A stretch of DNA of 64,000 nucleotides from Corythucha ciliata (taxonomy: Eukaryota > Arthropoda > Insecta > Hemiptera > Tingidae). Shown here piece by piece: positions 1 through 11,119 of the stretch. Position 1 is the first letter of the stretch. Every line of letters begins with the position of its first letter. The stretch is taken from the NCBI GenBank assembly GCA_038030265.1, contig CM075943.1, positions 40,672,001 through 40,736,000 of the forward strand, given 5' to 3'. The position numbers and the translations under genes were made by a program. The notes below the pieces were generated by a model, which had not been told where the DNA came from, did no database searches, and saw only the letters and a list, made by a program, of their open reading frames with translations.

Positions 1-3000
1 ATGCTTCCTTTCAAACGTTTCTCCCCCACACCCCAACCCACCTACACTCGTCAGCAATTACCCAGAACCCCTTTCCCCTCACCATGACAACAGTTTTGCG
101 TTAGTGTCGATGGGAATAGTGTACTACGGTCTAAAAAGTGTGTACCTACCTTCAAATTAACGTGCAATTATTGCGGTAGGCAATCCCCCCCCCCTCTCTC
201 TTACAAAAGCGTGCTCGTGTTCACCCACCCCCTCCTCATCATAATCTCTAAAATGAGCTTCTTGATCCGTAGCAAAAGAAAACGGCAGATAAACCAACTC
301 TGGCGCAGTTCCGCTCTTGTTAAATGCTTTTACTAGGAGGAGTTTTGTTTATTTTTACGCGTTTTCCTTAATGTAATTAACAGCAACCAGCTTTAAATAG
401 CCCTCATATCAATTGCACATCTATGTGCTTTTTTTTTTCTCTCTCTCCATCTTTTTAAAGCCCTAGGCTTATAAGTTGAGGAAGTGAGGGGGGAATGCTT
501 GAGTGCACATTTTCATTTATCATGGCCTACAATATTTTTCCGGTTCTTCAAATATTTTATACTCGGAGCGGACTTGGAGATATACTTTTAAGATTTTTAT
601 GCGCCTAAATGCATCATGCAGGGCGAAATAAATAACAGTATGTGCAGTTTTTATTGCCTCAAAAGCGTGATAGAGCCTTCCAAAAAATAAAAATAAGCAA
701 TTTTGATTGTCTGGATTGCTATAGTGATGACGAGGAAGGGGGGAAACTCATTTATTCCTTCCTCAATGCCTCACAATGGGAATAAAGAGAAAAATCTTGG
801 ATAAATTATGTTTTTGAGGGAGATACATCTCTTCGAGGCATTCGTATATAAAGAGTTTTAATATGACAGCCAGAAGCGACTGTGAGTTCTGAATATGATG
901 GGTGTGGGATAGTGTGGTGGTGGTGGTAGTGGGGGGGGGTGTTTTTGACTCGGTGCCACCATGGAAAAAAGAGAGGACCCTTTACAGCCTCATAATTCAA
1001 GATTTATCGACTCTGAAGGGCATTCTGTTTGGTGTCTTGTAGAACAATTTCTTTTTTCTCTCCCATTTTTTAAAAATATCATTAATTATAAACATGAAAA
1101 CTGGTCGTTTTTCTCATTATTATTAAGGAAACGGCGCGCCCGTAGAAGGAGTGTTTGTATACGGAGAAAATAAGGACGACACAAATCATAATTAGACGAA
1201 TTCTCCTTTATTAAAATCTTAAGGGAGTTTTTTAAGGGTGGTAGGGAGGGGCACATTAAAGTCATTTCTCTCGAAATAATGGCCCCCCTCCCCAACCAAT
1301 GGCGCGGCGTCTCAAAGCATCGTAAAAACTGTTTGTACTTTTGCCTTGTTGGGTTCGGTGTAATATAGAAAATTAATTATTTCTGTGCCTACTTGGTTTT
1401 CAAATTAAAATCCGGCAAAATTTATGGAATTCCTGTAAAAATTAGACGTATTATTACGAAATTTAATTAATAACTTCCTCCGAGATTGTGGAGGCTTGGA
1501 GTCTTCTACACGAGGGATATAAAGGGAGACATCCTCGCAAAAAATCGTACTCCGCGAAGGATGATGTTTTTGGGAAGGGGAATTATGGAATTAATCATCT
1601 CTTGGCGTGCTAAAGAAGAGGGATATTCAAGGTTAAACAAGTTGTTTTTTGGCATCATTCTTCAGGAGAAAAAGAGAGAGAAAAAAAATTAAAAAATCGA
1701 ATATGCGAACCCATAGGTCCTGGATCCTGGAATAAGGCAATTTCCTTTCTTTACCTCGCGAGCGGGGAGTAAAAATTAATTCGATATTAAGTTACACCCC
1801 GCCCCACCCCTCATCACCAACATATCCTAACAAAGTCTTCGCCCTGCTATATTACGAGCAACTAATTTTTTTTTTTCTCTCAAAGCACCCCTCGGGTTTC
1901 CTTCCTGGTAATCTTTTTTCCCACAGATATTCAATTTTAACCTTTAACAAGAAATCTCATGCGGCTTCGCCGTTGTTTTCCCCTAAATATAAAACCGCAC
2001 GATTTCGTTATAACTGGAAGGACCGCATAAACTCTTTATTCCAGAAATATGACCTTAAAAAAAATGTAATATTGCAACTGAGACTTTCATCGATGTGCGA
2101 GACTGGAGATAAAAATAAGTGAAAAAGTTCCGAGGTTTCACCCAAAAAAGAACGCGAACTTCCTGCCAATTAAATTTGTAGTGTGTTAAATGTCGTTAAT
2201 ACTCGCCTATTTCTATATAAATTGTTTAACACTATAGCCCGCTAATAAGAGTTGGTGTGGCTGAGATGATAAAAAAGACTATAAGATCACTGTAGGAATG
2301 ACATGTCAATAAAAAAGTGGGAGATAATAATCTTGGAAGATTGCCTGGAGTAGTTAGATGGTAGTTGGTGAGAGCTTTGAAGAATCCATAATTTGCTCTT
2401 GAGAACTGTTTAGTGTCCCTTTTGAATTGCTCTTATATTATTTAAAATAACGTCAAGGTCTTTGGCACTTCTTGATGTTCCAGTTCTTGTTAATCTGTAA
2501 CGGAAAGATTGTGGATGGGGGTAGACTGTTCTCGTTAGCTTTGTTTGTTACACCAACTAAAATAATGCCCAAATTCTAAAAAAAAATTGTTATTAATACT
2601 TTTAAAATTCCCGGGGAAGGTCGATGAAACAATGCTGTACGATGGTTGAGAAGGGGGAAGTGACAAAATTAAAACGCTGTTTGACATTTACCGTGAACAT
2701 TTGACCCATGTATTTTTATATTTTTCAAACGTATCCGTATAGAGTGGGGCTATCAAGAGACCGGGCATGGAGTCGGAGAGTTGAGTTTTCGACAAGAGCG
2801 TATACGAGGGATCGTCTCCTTTCGTGCATTGCGCAATTGTTTTGTGGCATTTTTGTTCACTCTTTCACATTTTTCTATGAATTACCGTAGAGATTTTCGT
2901 TATGGGGTTTAGCCCGATGATTAGCTTTTCTTTGCCAGAATATTTTTCGAGCTCGCAATTATTTTATTAGTGAGTTTTAGCACTCTCCCGTTAAATCCCC

Positions 3001-3228
3001 CGGAAACTTTATTTTCAAATTTCAACCAATCAGATGTTTCGTAATCAAGCAACGACTGATTTATCGTTTGTGTTAGCGTTAGCGGGGGTGTTGCTAAAAA
3101 GTCTCTATTATCTCACAACTTACACCTATGACATGACACATGATTTTCTTAAAATTGGCTCAATCTCCCAACGGACTAACCACAATCCAACAGGGGAAAA
3201 TGGGCGTATTGGACAGGCTTTTCAGGCA
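1..3228. other. AT-rich intergenic DNA, no gene seen
   Basis: All open frames are about 70 codons or shorter, lie on both strands and show no recognisable domain, so I call none of them genes. The stretch contains C- or G-runs near 186-195 and 931-939. The second is followed on the opposite strand by an ACCACCACCAC-type run, part of a motif that recurs through the window. No tRNA-like or rRNA-like sequence was recognised. Confidence 0.6.
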
Positions 3229-3408
3229 CCGTTGCCAACTGACATTTTGCTTTTCCAGTCAACTCAACCTCGAAATTCCGTCAAGAATTCGTCAAATAAG
3301 TAATAATGAGAGCTTGGAAGGGTAGAGGGGCAGGGCAGATGCACCAAACCCCTTTTCTGAGAAGGAGCCTGAAAAGCTTAAATATGCATAAGACATAATA
3401 TGGATTTT
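3229..3408 (+). repeat. Dispersed repeat, first copy of a direct pair
   Basis: This segment and 3961-4174 share the same ordered blocks: CCGTTGYCAAYTGACATTTT, TCAANCTCGAAATNCCGTCA, then TCTGAGRAGG followed by CCTGAAAAGCTT and ATRGATTT. Similarity is interrupted by small indels. The two copies flank the family A array at 3470-3960. It is probably an old nonautonomous transposon fragment; I do not recognise the family. Confidence 0.55.
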
Positions 3409-3469
3409 CAGGTTTTATGACAAAGAATTTAGCAACAAATACCAATATGAGCTCTCAAGCTGCAGTTGA

Positions 3470-3960
3470 AATTGAGAGAAAAAAACGCTTAATTCGTGGC
3501 TAAAATTGACAATGCGTTTATTCACTGAATCAATTAAGAAATGAAGCAAATGCGCGGCTAAAATTTTGTATAAAAATAAAGCTCTAATTCACGGCTATAA
3601 TAAAAATAAAAACGAAATTGCGGCTAAAATTGCTTTAAAGCGCGAATTACCAACTATAATTGAGAAAACCCGCTTCCGTCGAAATTGAAAAACAACGCTA
3701 GTTCGTGCCTAAAATAGAAAAAACAACTAATTTTTGCTCTCTCAATGCGTTTTTAAGAACAAAATTGAGCAAAAATCGCTATTTCAGGGCGTATGGAGGC
3801 TCTTATACTGGTAAAAATGTAGAAAAAACGCTATTGTGCTGTTCTTGGCGCAAGACCGCGTCTAATGTGAGGAAAAAATCGCTAATTCGCAGCGCTTTAT
3901 AGCGCTACGACAACAAAGCTATAATTCTCGCAAAAGTCGAAAAAATTGCCCATCCGCGCT
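3470..3960 (-). repeat. Family A degenerate ~30-bp tandem repeat
   Basis: About fifteen decayed units of roughly 30 bp. Read on the minus strand, each resembles GCGAATTAGCGCTTTTTCTC followed by AATTTTAGCC. The unit centre is an imperfect palindrome, CGCNAATTNGCG. Unit length varies by several bases and identity between units is low. Other arrays of the same family occur at eight or more places in the window, in both orientations. Confidence 0.75.
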
Positions 3961-4174
3961 CCGTTGTCCAATGACATTTTGCTTTTCCCGTCAAATCAAG
4001 CTCGAAATCCCGTCATAAATCCGTCCAGAATGTATTACATCCCGTTGAGAAATCCGTCAAATGAGTAATTATCAGTGGCGTGCCTATTTATGGGTGGAGG
4101 AGGGTAGACAGTGACCTGGGGCTCTCTTCTGAGGAGGCCCCTGAAAAGCTTCAAGATGGGATAACATGGATTTC
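3961..4174 (+). repeat. Dispersed repeat, second copy of a direct pair
   Basis: Matches 3229-3408 block by block and contains an extra central piece with a CAGTGGCGTGCCTA string near 4073. That string resembles the terminal sequence of some hAT transposons, but no partner end or 8-bp duplication was established. Confidence 0.5.
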
Positions 4175-4489
4175 ATTCATTCTGAATAATAACCCAACGT
4201 TTTCGGTCAGGAAAAAATTGTTACAGCCCACCGTCGAACTTGAGATTGCTAGAAAAAAACCCGTTCTTAACGCACACAGGGTGACGAGACGTCCTACATC
4301 CCCCGGACATGCCCTAATTTTTAGAGCGTCCAGGCTCATTTTGCATGTGCCCCAGGGAGAGATCGAAAATGTCCTCTTGTTTTTCCGTCTCAATTTATAA
4401 GGTCTGCAGTGCCGGCCTTAGACATTTGGCGCCCTCCATGCGAACCTATCACCGCAACTCCTCCGTGAAGTTGCCTTCATCAGGAGCCG
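4175..4489. other. No gene; possible hAT-like terminal fragment
   Basis: Open frames of about 80 and 106 codons overlap here on opposite strands, mostly inside repeat sequence, and neither shows domain structure, so I reject both as genes. The string CAGTGCCGGCCTTAGACATT near 4406 resembles a hAT-type end, without a confirmed partner. Confidence 0.4.
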
Positions 4490-4760
4490 CGTATTAGCGT
4501 TTTTTCCCACACTTTATCACTTCCCAATTTCATCGGTGTTTTAGCGTGTGGTTTGTCTTCATTTTAGCATTAGCAATTTATCACCATTTCAGCCGCGAAT
4601 TAGCAATTATTCTGGCAATGAATTTGTGTTTTTCCTGATCTTAGCCGCTAATGAGCGGTTTTTACACGTGAATTAGCCCTATACTTTTTTATTTTAGCCA
4701 CGAAGTTGCCTCTGGAATTCTTGACTTGCCATTTCTGTGAATTAGCAAATGTTCTCAATT
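4490..4760 (+). repeat. Family A tandem repeat
   Basis: Repeated TTAGCCNCGAATTAGC-like units separated by T-rich spacers on the plus strand, opposite in orientation to the array at 3470-3960. Confidence 0.65.
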
Positions 4761-4904
4761 TGGGCCCGGGTCGACCACATGGGTTTAAAGTTCCGTTTAA
4801 CACTAAGCTGAGCTTATGTGCTTACACCCCAACCAGAAATTAGTATCTTGAATACAAATTCGTTTAAACCCTTACAGTCCGGGAGCCCACCGTATGAAAA
4901 ATCC

Positions 4905-5410
4905 GGGTCATTTGATCGCGTCTGGCACCTGCGCAGGACATTTTTTATGGTCTAGGAGATGACACTTCTGAGATCGCCAGGAATTTTTCCGTGGGACAGA
5001 GGCTCACGGCAGAGTTAGCTGTTGGCAAACACACCTTTGGGCTGCTTGAAAACGGCTGGCGAGTGTAAAAATTGGTTCTTCAACAGCAATAAACTAGAAA
5101 ACCACCACCGCTATCCAATTTCGAATAAAGCCCTGGCAATATAAGCTTCGAAATTTCACATTTTCTAAAGCTCGCTGATTGCTCTATCTACAATATAATT
5201 GGACAGCGTTGTTGGTTTCGTAACGTATTAGTCGTGGGGAATGACTTTTTACTCTCGCCAGTCGTTTTAAAAGCACCCAAAGGTGTGTTTGTCAACAGCA
5301 AGGTCTGCTGTCGCCCCTGTCCCGCGGAAAATGTCTGGTCATCTCAGAAGTGTCATCTCCTAGACCATAAAAAACGTCAAGTGCAGGTGCCAGAAACGAT
5401 CAAATGACCC
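4905..5410. mobile_element. 506-bp foldback element with ~160-bp inverted arms
   Basis: The left arm (4905 to about 5067) begins GGGTCATTTGATCG and the right arm (about 5254 to 5410) ends CGATCAAATGACCC. The arms match as inverted repeats along most of their length, for example TAGGAGATGACACTTCTGAG on the left against CTCAGAAGTGTCATCTCCTA on the right. The central ~190 bp holds no frame of interest. It is a nonautonomous TIR or foldback element of unknown superfamily. A C-run directly after the right end obscures any target duplication. Confidence 0.85.
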
Positions 5411-5599
5411 CCCCCCCCCCTAGCCACAACTCTATAATACAACGATAATATATAAACCTGGATTGCTCACAGCGGGCTGGAAGGGTGAGGAGGGTTGCTT
5501 CGCGCCGTCCCCTGATAAAATATAGTGACCAATTTCACACCTTTCTTTCTCTTTCTCTTTTTGTGTAGTTATGGCAACTATAGGTCCTTATTTTGAAAC
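5411..5599. other. Short unassigned spacer
   Basis: A C-run followed by mixed sequence; no gene or convincing repeat was seen. Confidence 0.4.
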
Positions 5600-5960
5600 C
5601 CCATCCCTCTCATCCACTTTCTGATTTCCCCACTTTATCAGCAGTGATGAGCAACTTCAAGTCAGTGGCTTTAATCCTGCTTCGGTTTTCAATTCCTATA
5701 AAGAGCGTTAAAACTCCTCTTTTCTTAATTTTAGCCACGAATTATAGCGTTTTACCTAATTTTAGCCTCTTGATAGCGAGACGTCAATGAGAGTTTTGTT
5801 TCTCAAATTTAACCGCGAATTAACGCTTTTCTGAATTTTATCCGCGAATCAGCGCATTTTCTTCATTTAGCCGTGAATTAGCGATTTTGTTCACTTTCAG
5901 CCACCTTCAACCCCTACCTAAAACCCGCGAATAAGCGTTCAATTTCACGTTTTTTTGTTT
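5600..5960 (+). repeat. Family A tandem repeat
   Basis: Plus-strand units of the AATTTTAGCC-NCGAATTAGCG type with T-rich linkers. The open frame at 5593-5790 lies inside this array and is repeat-derived. The array continues into family B-like sequence after about 5970. Confidence 0.65.
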
Positions 5961-5969
5961 TTTTCTACC

Positions 5970-6090
5970 CCAATTTCGGGGATTTTCACTCTTTTCAAAA
6001 CTAAACTTCGCGATTTTTTGACCTTGTTTTGCTGATTTTTGCTGTTTCAAATCTGAATTTCGCGGATTTTGCTAATTCAAACCGAGTAAA
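5970..6090 (-). repeat. Family B degenerate tandem repeat (short)
   Basis: Units read ...AATTTCGCGGATTTTGCT... on the plus strand, the reverse complement of the family B consensus seen at 57-58.6 and 62-63.5 kb. Confidence 0.5.
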
Positions 6091-6349
6091 CAACACAGTA
6101 TAAACATTAAACTGATTTTGTTTGAGCGTCCTACTTTTGTCCTATTCTTTTTCGAGCTGGGTGTCCTTGGAAACTACTTTTACACCTGGTCACCCAATGC
6201 GCACATGGACTATTAGGATATAAAGAAAAGGCGTCAATTCACTGCTAAAATTGATTTTAAAAAAAGGTGTCATGAATTGTTACGCAGCACAAGCAAGTGG
6301 AATGGTTGGTCCCATGTTAGCGGGAAATTTATTTCATTAATTTTAATCA
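6091..6349. other. No gene seen
   Basis: AT-rich spacer between repeat arrays, with nothing recognisable. Confidence 0.4.
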
Positions 6350-6645
6350 ATTCCAACTCCAGTCAGTTGGAAAAAAACGTTAATTTTCGCTTAAAATTGA
6401 GATGAAGCGCTAGCCCACGGTGAAAATTTAAAGAGACGCTTTGCGGTGAAATTGGAGATAAAGCGCTGATTCTCTCGGAGAAAATAAAGAAAAGGCGCTC
6501 ATTCGAAGCTAAAAGTTTTAAAAACTTCAGCTCGTTGCTAAAATAGTCCAAAGGCGCTAATTCATGGTTTCTCGACTTAATTCCATGACCGACATTTTTG
6601 AAAAGCTTTAGTCTTGCAGTTAAAATACGGTTAAAATTGATAAAA
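6350..6645 (-). repeat. Family A tandem repeat
   Basis: Minus-orientation units (GCTAATTCNCGGCTAAAATTG type). The 96-codon minus frame spanning it is a by-product of the array. Confidence 0.65.
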
Positions 6646-6738
6646 TTGTACAAAAAGTGTACAGCACATTGTACACTTTTCCCTCTCTAAAGTTATTAAA
6701 ATATTATAGAAGTTAAGTGTACTTAATGATGAAAACCA

Positions 6739-6852
6739 TTGAGCGATTCCGAAATTCCGCTACAAAAATCCACCACCCTATAATTTTTTCCCCGTCAGTC
6801 ACTTTCTAAATCTGTCTGACCTGACGGGAAATCCGTCAAATTGGCAACGCCC
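6739..6852 (+). repeat. Dispersed repeat, copy 1 of a pair with 32.97 kb
   Basis: Shares ATTGAGCGATTC, GAAATTCCGCT, TTTTTTCCCCGTCA, CACTTTC and a GTCAAATTGGCAACG-type end with 32968-33085. The final GTCAAATTGGCAACG is the inverse of the GTTGCCAACTGAC at 3231, so 3229 and 6852 may be opposite ends of one old element. That pairing is inference. Confidence 0.6.
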
Positions 6853-7812
6853 ACTTGCACTGGCCCTCACCGTAGAGTGAGAATACCGGCGAAACGATTT
6901 CGAAAGATGCAAGGAGGGAAAGTTGAAGTTTGGAAGCGCAAAAATCCCTGAAATTGGCCTTTATGGAACCGCCAAATCCACGAATGAGGTTTTTTGGAAA
7001 GAGCTATAAACCCGCGCCACTTAAAGAGCCAATATGGTACGATTTTTTTTTTTTTTTTTTTTTTTCCTCAGCGTCTGTTAGATCCTGACTTCTTGGCTGC
7101 CTGGTTCCAACTTTCACAGAAGTTGTGTCACCCGAAACTCGCATTTCGGGTGTCGCATATTTCTGTTTTCCGTTTATTCTTTCCCCTTTGGTCCCCTCTA
7201 TAGAAGTGGTCGCACGGTGTTTTTTTTTTAAGAGTAGGGGTTAACACTGTTTTTTTTTTAAGAGTAGGGGTTAAATCTTTTTAAAAACTGTGAAACAGGT
7301 CCTAAGGGCTCCTTCCTCCTTTCTTATAATTCTCCCTTACTCTCGTGTGATTAATGATTTGTTTGAGCGTTAATAGTGTCACTCCCGTGAACCGTAGAAC
7401 CATTAGAAACGTCGAAAAGTTTTCAACTTTTTTTTTTATAGAAAAAAGTTTCTTTTACTTAAAAAAATCTCAGGGGTGTTACCGGATTTTTTTTAGAGAT
7501 ATTTTCAAAGTAATAGGAAAGAGCATAAAAAAGGAAAGGCAAGGAAATGCTACAAAGAATCATTCGATATAATGATCCTACTTCATAGAATGATACAGAC
7601 GTTTACACCTTTGAAACCCCTTTTGTGAGAACCAGAATCCTCTTCCAATAAAATATTTTATAGGAAAAAAAGTTCTGTGTAATTAAACGCAGTGACTGTG
7701 AGCTTCTCTTTGATTATTCTTCACCACCCCCTTCTTTCGACCCAACATTCCTATCGCCCCAATTCTGATATGACGTTAAGCGATGGATATGAATTTTAAG
7801 TAAAATCAAGAG
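6853..7812. other. No gene; small tandem duplication
   Basis: Contains a T-run at about 7039-7064 and a perfect two-copy 30-bp direct repeat at 7219-7275 (T-run plus AAGAGTAGGGGTTAA). Open frames up to 72 codons are not convincing. Confidence 0.5.
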
Positions 7813-7870
7813 TGAAGGGGTTTTCCATCGTAAGATGTTATGAAGGGCGATGTTGTTGGCTTTGTCGATG

Positions 7871-8279
7871 ACAAATTTTAAATGTTGTTGTCTTCCAACG
7901 AATAGTGATGTTTATTTTAAAAAACAAAAGCTTTTCGCCTACTTTGAGGCATCATCAGTGTTTTTTGTTTACAAACATAAAATTTTAGTCAGACTAGACT
8001 GGTCAGGTGCATTTGGTCCGTTGTAAAACTATAACACGATTAATTGCGATTAATCCTTACCTCTTACTTTACATGCGTTGAAAACAAAACCTCATCGAGT
8101 GCTGACCAAGTGCTTAGCAATTTTTTGAGTTTTACAACGGGGTCAATGTTTGCGGTTTCACACTAGGTATGTTCCATTGTTTCGCGAGTGCTACACTTTT
8201 GAAGAAAGTCATCTGGTTTTGTAGCGACGCCATAATTAATTCCATTAATTATTGAATTGGATAAAACAAAAACAAAAAT
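7871..8279 (-). repeat. Left inverted arm with hammerhead-like motif
   Basis: Pairs with 11451-11668. On the minus strand 7958-7933 reads CTGATGA, a short hairpin GCCT-CAAAGT-AGGC, then GAAA: the conserved pieces of a hammerhead ribozyme core in order. One extra U lies between CTGATGA and the stem, and I could not find a convincing cleavage-site strand. Similar motifs are known in the terminal repeats of Penelope-like elements, so the arms may be oppositely oriented Penelope termini. That last step is inference. Confidence 0.6.
8013..8146. mobile_element. ~134-bp TIR element inside the left arm
   Basis: Bounded by TTGGTCCGTTGTAAAACT and AGTTTTACAACGGGGTCAA, which are inverted copies with two mismatches. 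It explains why the left arm is longer than the right. No coding capacity. Confidence 0.6.
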
Positions 8280-8282
8280 AAA

Positions 8283-8482
8283 ATCATCAGGGGGTTTATT
8301 CTCTAACAACAAGCAATATTCTTTTCGCCAGCCATGTGTCTATTTCATTCATTTGTTTTAAGAAAATTAATGAAATAAACATATGACTGCGAAAAAGCTA
8401 TTTCTTCGGAGTTACAGAATAGGCCCCTGTTGTGCTTGTTCCATGAACAGAAATTTTCTTATTGTACCGTCTTACGCTAGCC
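8283..8482 (+). repeat. 5' LTR remnant of the gypsy element, split by a MITE
   Basis: The segments 8283-8290 (ATCATCAG) and 8430-8482 are joined and uninterrupted at 11390-11450, where they differ by a single base in the 53-bp part. The insertion between them is the 137-bp element at 8291-8427. The shared LTR portion is only about 61 bp, so both LTRs are truncated. The true 5' LTR end probably lies a few bases further, before the primer-binding site. Confidence 0.75.
8291..8427. mobile_element. 137-bp palindromic TIR element (copy 1)
   Basis: Begins GGGGTTTATTCTCTAAC and ends GTTACAGAATAGGCCCC, and its centre is also palindromic (TGTCTATTTCATTCAT against ATGAAATAAACATA). The copy at 43545-43681 has exactly the same length and about 90% identity. 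Copy 2 is bracketed by CAG on both sides. Here CAG is present on the left and a degenerate TG on the right, and the intact 3' LTR supplies the empty site ATCATCAG|TTGTGCTTG. Confidence 0.9.
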
Positions 8483-8491
8483 CGTACAATC

Positions 8492-8508
8492 TGGTGACCC
8501 CGACGTGA
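8492..8508 (+). other. Primer-binding site, tRNA-Trp type
   Basis: TGGTGACCCCGACGTGA lies about 9 bp after the end of the shared LTR sequence. It is complementary to a tRNA-Trp 3' end, the primer used by CsRn1/Mag-like Ty3/gypsy elements of animals. It fixes the start of the internal region and its plus-strand orientation. Confidence 0.85.
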
Positions 8509-8541
8509 TTCTTGGCAACCGTCTCGAAGTTTCATCGTACC

Positions 8542-9250
8542 ATGACCAATAACGCATCGGAGGAACAAGTCGCCGCAACACTACAGCATGTCGTAGACAC
8601 CGTAACTATTCGCATTCCCCCCTTTTGGTGCCGGCGTCATGACTTGTGGTTCGTCCAAATCGAGTCTCAATTCGAACTCAATCGAATCACCCGCGACGCT
8701 ACAAAATTCAACCACATCATCGCCTAGCTTGAATCCGACATTTTGGAACACGTGAGCGACATAATATCAGCCCCGCCAACTCTTAACAAATACCACACTC
8801 TTAAGGAAAAGCTTATTTCGGCCTCCTCGGATTCCCCACAACGCTAGTTGACACAGCTGCTCAACGAAATCGTTCTTGCCGATGGCAAGCCATCACATCT
8901 TTGGGCAAAAATGAAAGAAGTGGCCAAAAATCAGATCGCTGACGAAGCGCTAAAAATACTGTGGCTTCAACGATTACCGACGACAGTGCTGTCCATCCTG
9001 GCAGTCTCTTCTGAACCCCTTATAAATCTGGTGAAAATCGCGAATAAAATTTTAGAAAGCACGGACCGGCGCCACATTCACTCTTTCTTCGATGTCTCGC
9101 CCCACAAACGACTCACGCTCCAACCCGCTACTTTCCCAAATTCTCGAAGCCGTCACTGACCTCAGCACTCGTCTCAGCCGTCTCGAACATCATCGTTCCA
9201 ATTCACGTGATCGTCATCACCTCGCCGACAAAACTACCCGAGCCCGACGA
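8542..9250 (+). pseudogene. Ty3/gypsy Gag, disrupted
   Basis: A capsid-type Gag frame starts at ATG 8542. It continues through an IPPFWCRRHDLWFVQIESQF block, typical of the N-terminus of animal CsRn1-like Gag, and a later LKILWLQRLPTTVLSIL block. Two in-frame TAG codons (about 8725 and 8845), both probably from CAG, and one frame change near 9080 break it. The C-terminal part lies in the next frame and leads into CYYHSRFGNQAKN, the remains of a CCHC-like nucleocapsid knuckle. Gag would form the particle that packages the retrotransposon RNA. This copy cannot make an intact protein, and codon use is C-rich compared with the surrounding AT-rich DNA. Confidence 0.85.
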
Positions 9251-9782
9251 CTTTTACCCCAGAGTTTTGCTATTATCACTCAAGATTCGGTAACCAAGCC
9301 AAAAATGTCGCCCACCGTGCTTGCACTCGAATACTCAGTGCAGTCGAATAGTTGCATACTCGAAGTTGAGCAAAACTCGTTTTTTAATAGACTCGGGCGC
9401 GGAAGTTAGCGTTTTACCACTACTACTCACTCGGCGCGAAAAAAATAATTCGCCTAAGAAGTTCACACTTTTCACCGTCAACGGTGCACCTATCAAAACG
9501 TACGGTGAACGTCTTCTCCACCTCGAACTAGACCTCCGGTGTCAGTTTCGCTGGCCCTTCGTCATCGCCGAAGTCACACATCCCATTATCGGCGCCGACT
9601 TCTTGAAATATTTCAACCTAATCGTCGATCTCAGCAACAACCGGCTAATCGACAGTATAACACCCGTCTTTCCACTCTCGCCATCAATGCTCCAATATCA
9701 GCTTCTTGGCCCGTCGCACTTCGATCAATCGCAAACTGAGATAATAAATTCGCCAAACTTCTTTAGCAGTATACCGATATAA
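9251..9782 (+). pseudogene. Ty3/gypsy protease domain
   Basis: The third frame contains FLIDSGAEVSVLP near 9380-9420, the active-site Asp-Ser-Gly of a retropepsin. The downstream IIGADFLKYFNLIVDL is the conserved ILG-type strand that completes the fold. The domain is about the usual length and free of stops until TAA at about 9780. It follows Gag by a frame change, as expected for a Gag-Pol arrangement, but the upstream breaks mean it is not expressed as a functional polyprotein here. Confidence 0.85.
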
Positions 9783-11000
9783 CTCGTCCTTCACCCTTTC
9801 CCACCACCCAACATGTGATCGATACATATGGAGCCCCTATTCGCTCCCCCTTTCACCGTCTTCCTCCCGAAAAACTCAATGCAGCCAAAGCAGAGTTTCA
9901 AATCATGCTTGATCTCGGCATATGTTGACCTTCAAAGTCAAGCTGGTCTAGCCCCCTTCACATGGTTTCCTAAGAAGTGCCCTTGCGGTGACTTCAGACG
10001 TTTAAACGCCGTTACGAAACCCAACCGCTACCCCTTACCCCATATCAACGATTTCGCAGGTAACTTCAGAGGTGCCAAAATTTTCTCGAAGCTCGACTGA
10101 GCACTACGAGAGTACAATCAAATCCCTATCGCGCCCCCTGACATCGAAAAGACCGCCATCATCACTCCATTCGGCCTTTTCGAATTTCCCATGATGATAT
10201 TCGGCCTTCCGAACGCCGGCCAAACTTTCCAGAGATTCATGAATGAAGTCCTTCGAGACCTACCCTTTGCTTTCAGCTACCTCGACGACGTTCTACTAGC
10301 CTCTCGATCCCACGAAGAACAAATAGAACACCTATCGCTTGACTTTCAACGCTTTCGGAGCTACGGTGTTTGTCTAAACACGAATGAATGTGTTTTCGGC
10401 GTCGAAGAAATAGATTTTCTCGGCTTCCGTATAACACCGTCCGGTACCTCACCTCTCCCTCATCGCGTCCACGGTCTAACACAGGCCGAATGACCATCCA
10501 CCTTTCGAGCTCTTCGCCGGTTCCTCGGAACTCTTAATTTCTATCGATGCTTTATGCCTCACGCAGCTTCATCTCAAGTTGCTCTTCAAGACGCTGTCAA
10601 AGCTCGAAAAACCGATAATTTTCTTATTGTTTGGACCGACGAACTCATCGCAGCCTACAATGAATGCATCACAGGGCTTGCTAACGCTACTCTTCTCGTC
10701 CACCCGAAGCCAGACTCTCCCCACATTCTTCAAGTCGATGCTTCAGACATTGCAATCGGCTCAGTGTTGAATCAATGTATTGACAGTACCGCTCAGCCGC
10801 TGGCCTTCTTTTCTCGAAAAATAACCCTGACAAAGCTTCGCTCCGCCAGTATCGTCATCTGGACTTTATAGCGTAGTTTACGACTGACATTCGCCTCATC
10901 AGAGGAAAAGACAACGTCGTAGCCGATTAGCTTTTCAGACTCGAATCGGTTTCTCTCTTTGATTTCGCCGAAGTCGCTAAACTTCAAAAATACGACTGCG
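9783..11000 (+). pseudogene. Ty3/gypsy reverse transcriptase and partial RNase H
   Basis: An RT connector (LPPEKLNAAKAEFQIML) lies in another frame at 9855-9915. The RT core follows in the protease frame: GDFRRLNAVTKPNRYPLPHI, FSKLD (first catalytic Asp), TPFGLFEFPMMIFGLPNAGQ and FSYLDDVLLAS with the YLDD catalytic pair at about 10278-10289. Stops occur at about 10098 and 10491. RNase H begins normally (LQVDASDIAIGSVLNQ), but its middle is missing. Soon after SRKITLTK the sequence jumps to RQYRHLDFI and IRLIRGKDNVVAD, which belong to its C-terminal side. The deletion is about 70-80 residues by comparison with the usual layout. The element is dead. Confidence 0.9.
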
Positions 11001-11119
11001 AACTCCTTTCATCTCACGATTCGTCCCTCAATCTTCATCTCACAACATTTCCTGGCCGCGACTACTCACTTTACTGTGACGACAACGACGCGTTTTCATC
11101 CCCACTCCTCTTCGTCATC

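Noticed and set aside
961..1173. 70-codon plus frame preceded by GTGCCACCATGG, a good translation-start context
   Set aside because: Short, no domain, low-complexity Arg-rich end, and the context match alone is weak evidence.
3470..3960. Family A array considered as a CRISPR-like array
   Set aside because: Units are contiguous and highly diverged, with no unique spacers of constant length, and the genome is eukaryotic.
4080..4400. 106-codon plus frame and 80-codon minus frame
   Set aside because: Both overlap a dispersed repeat copy and neither has recognisable features.
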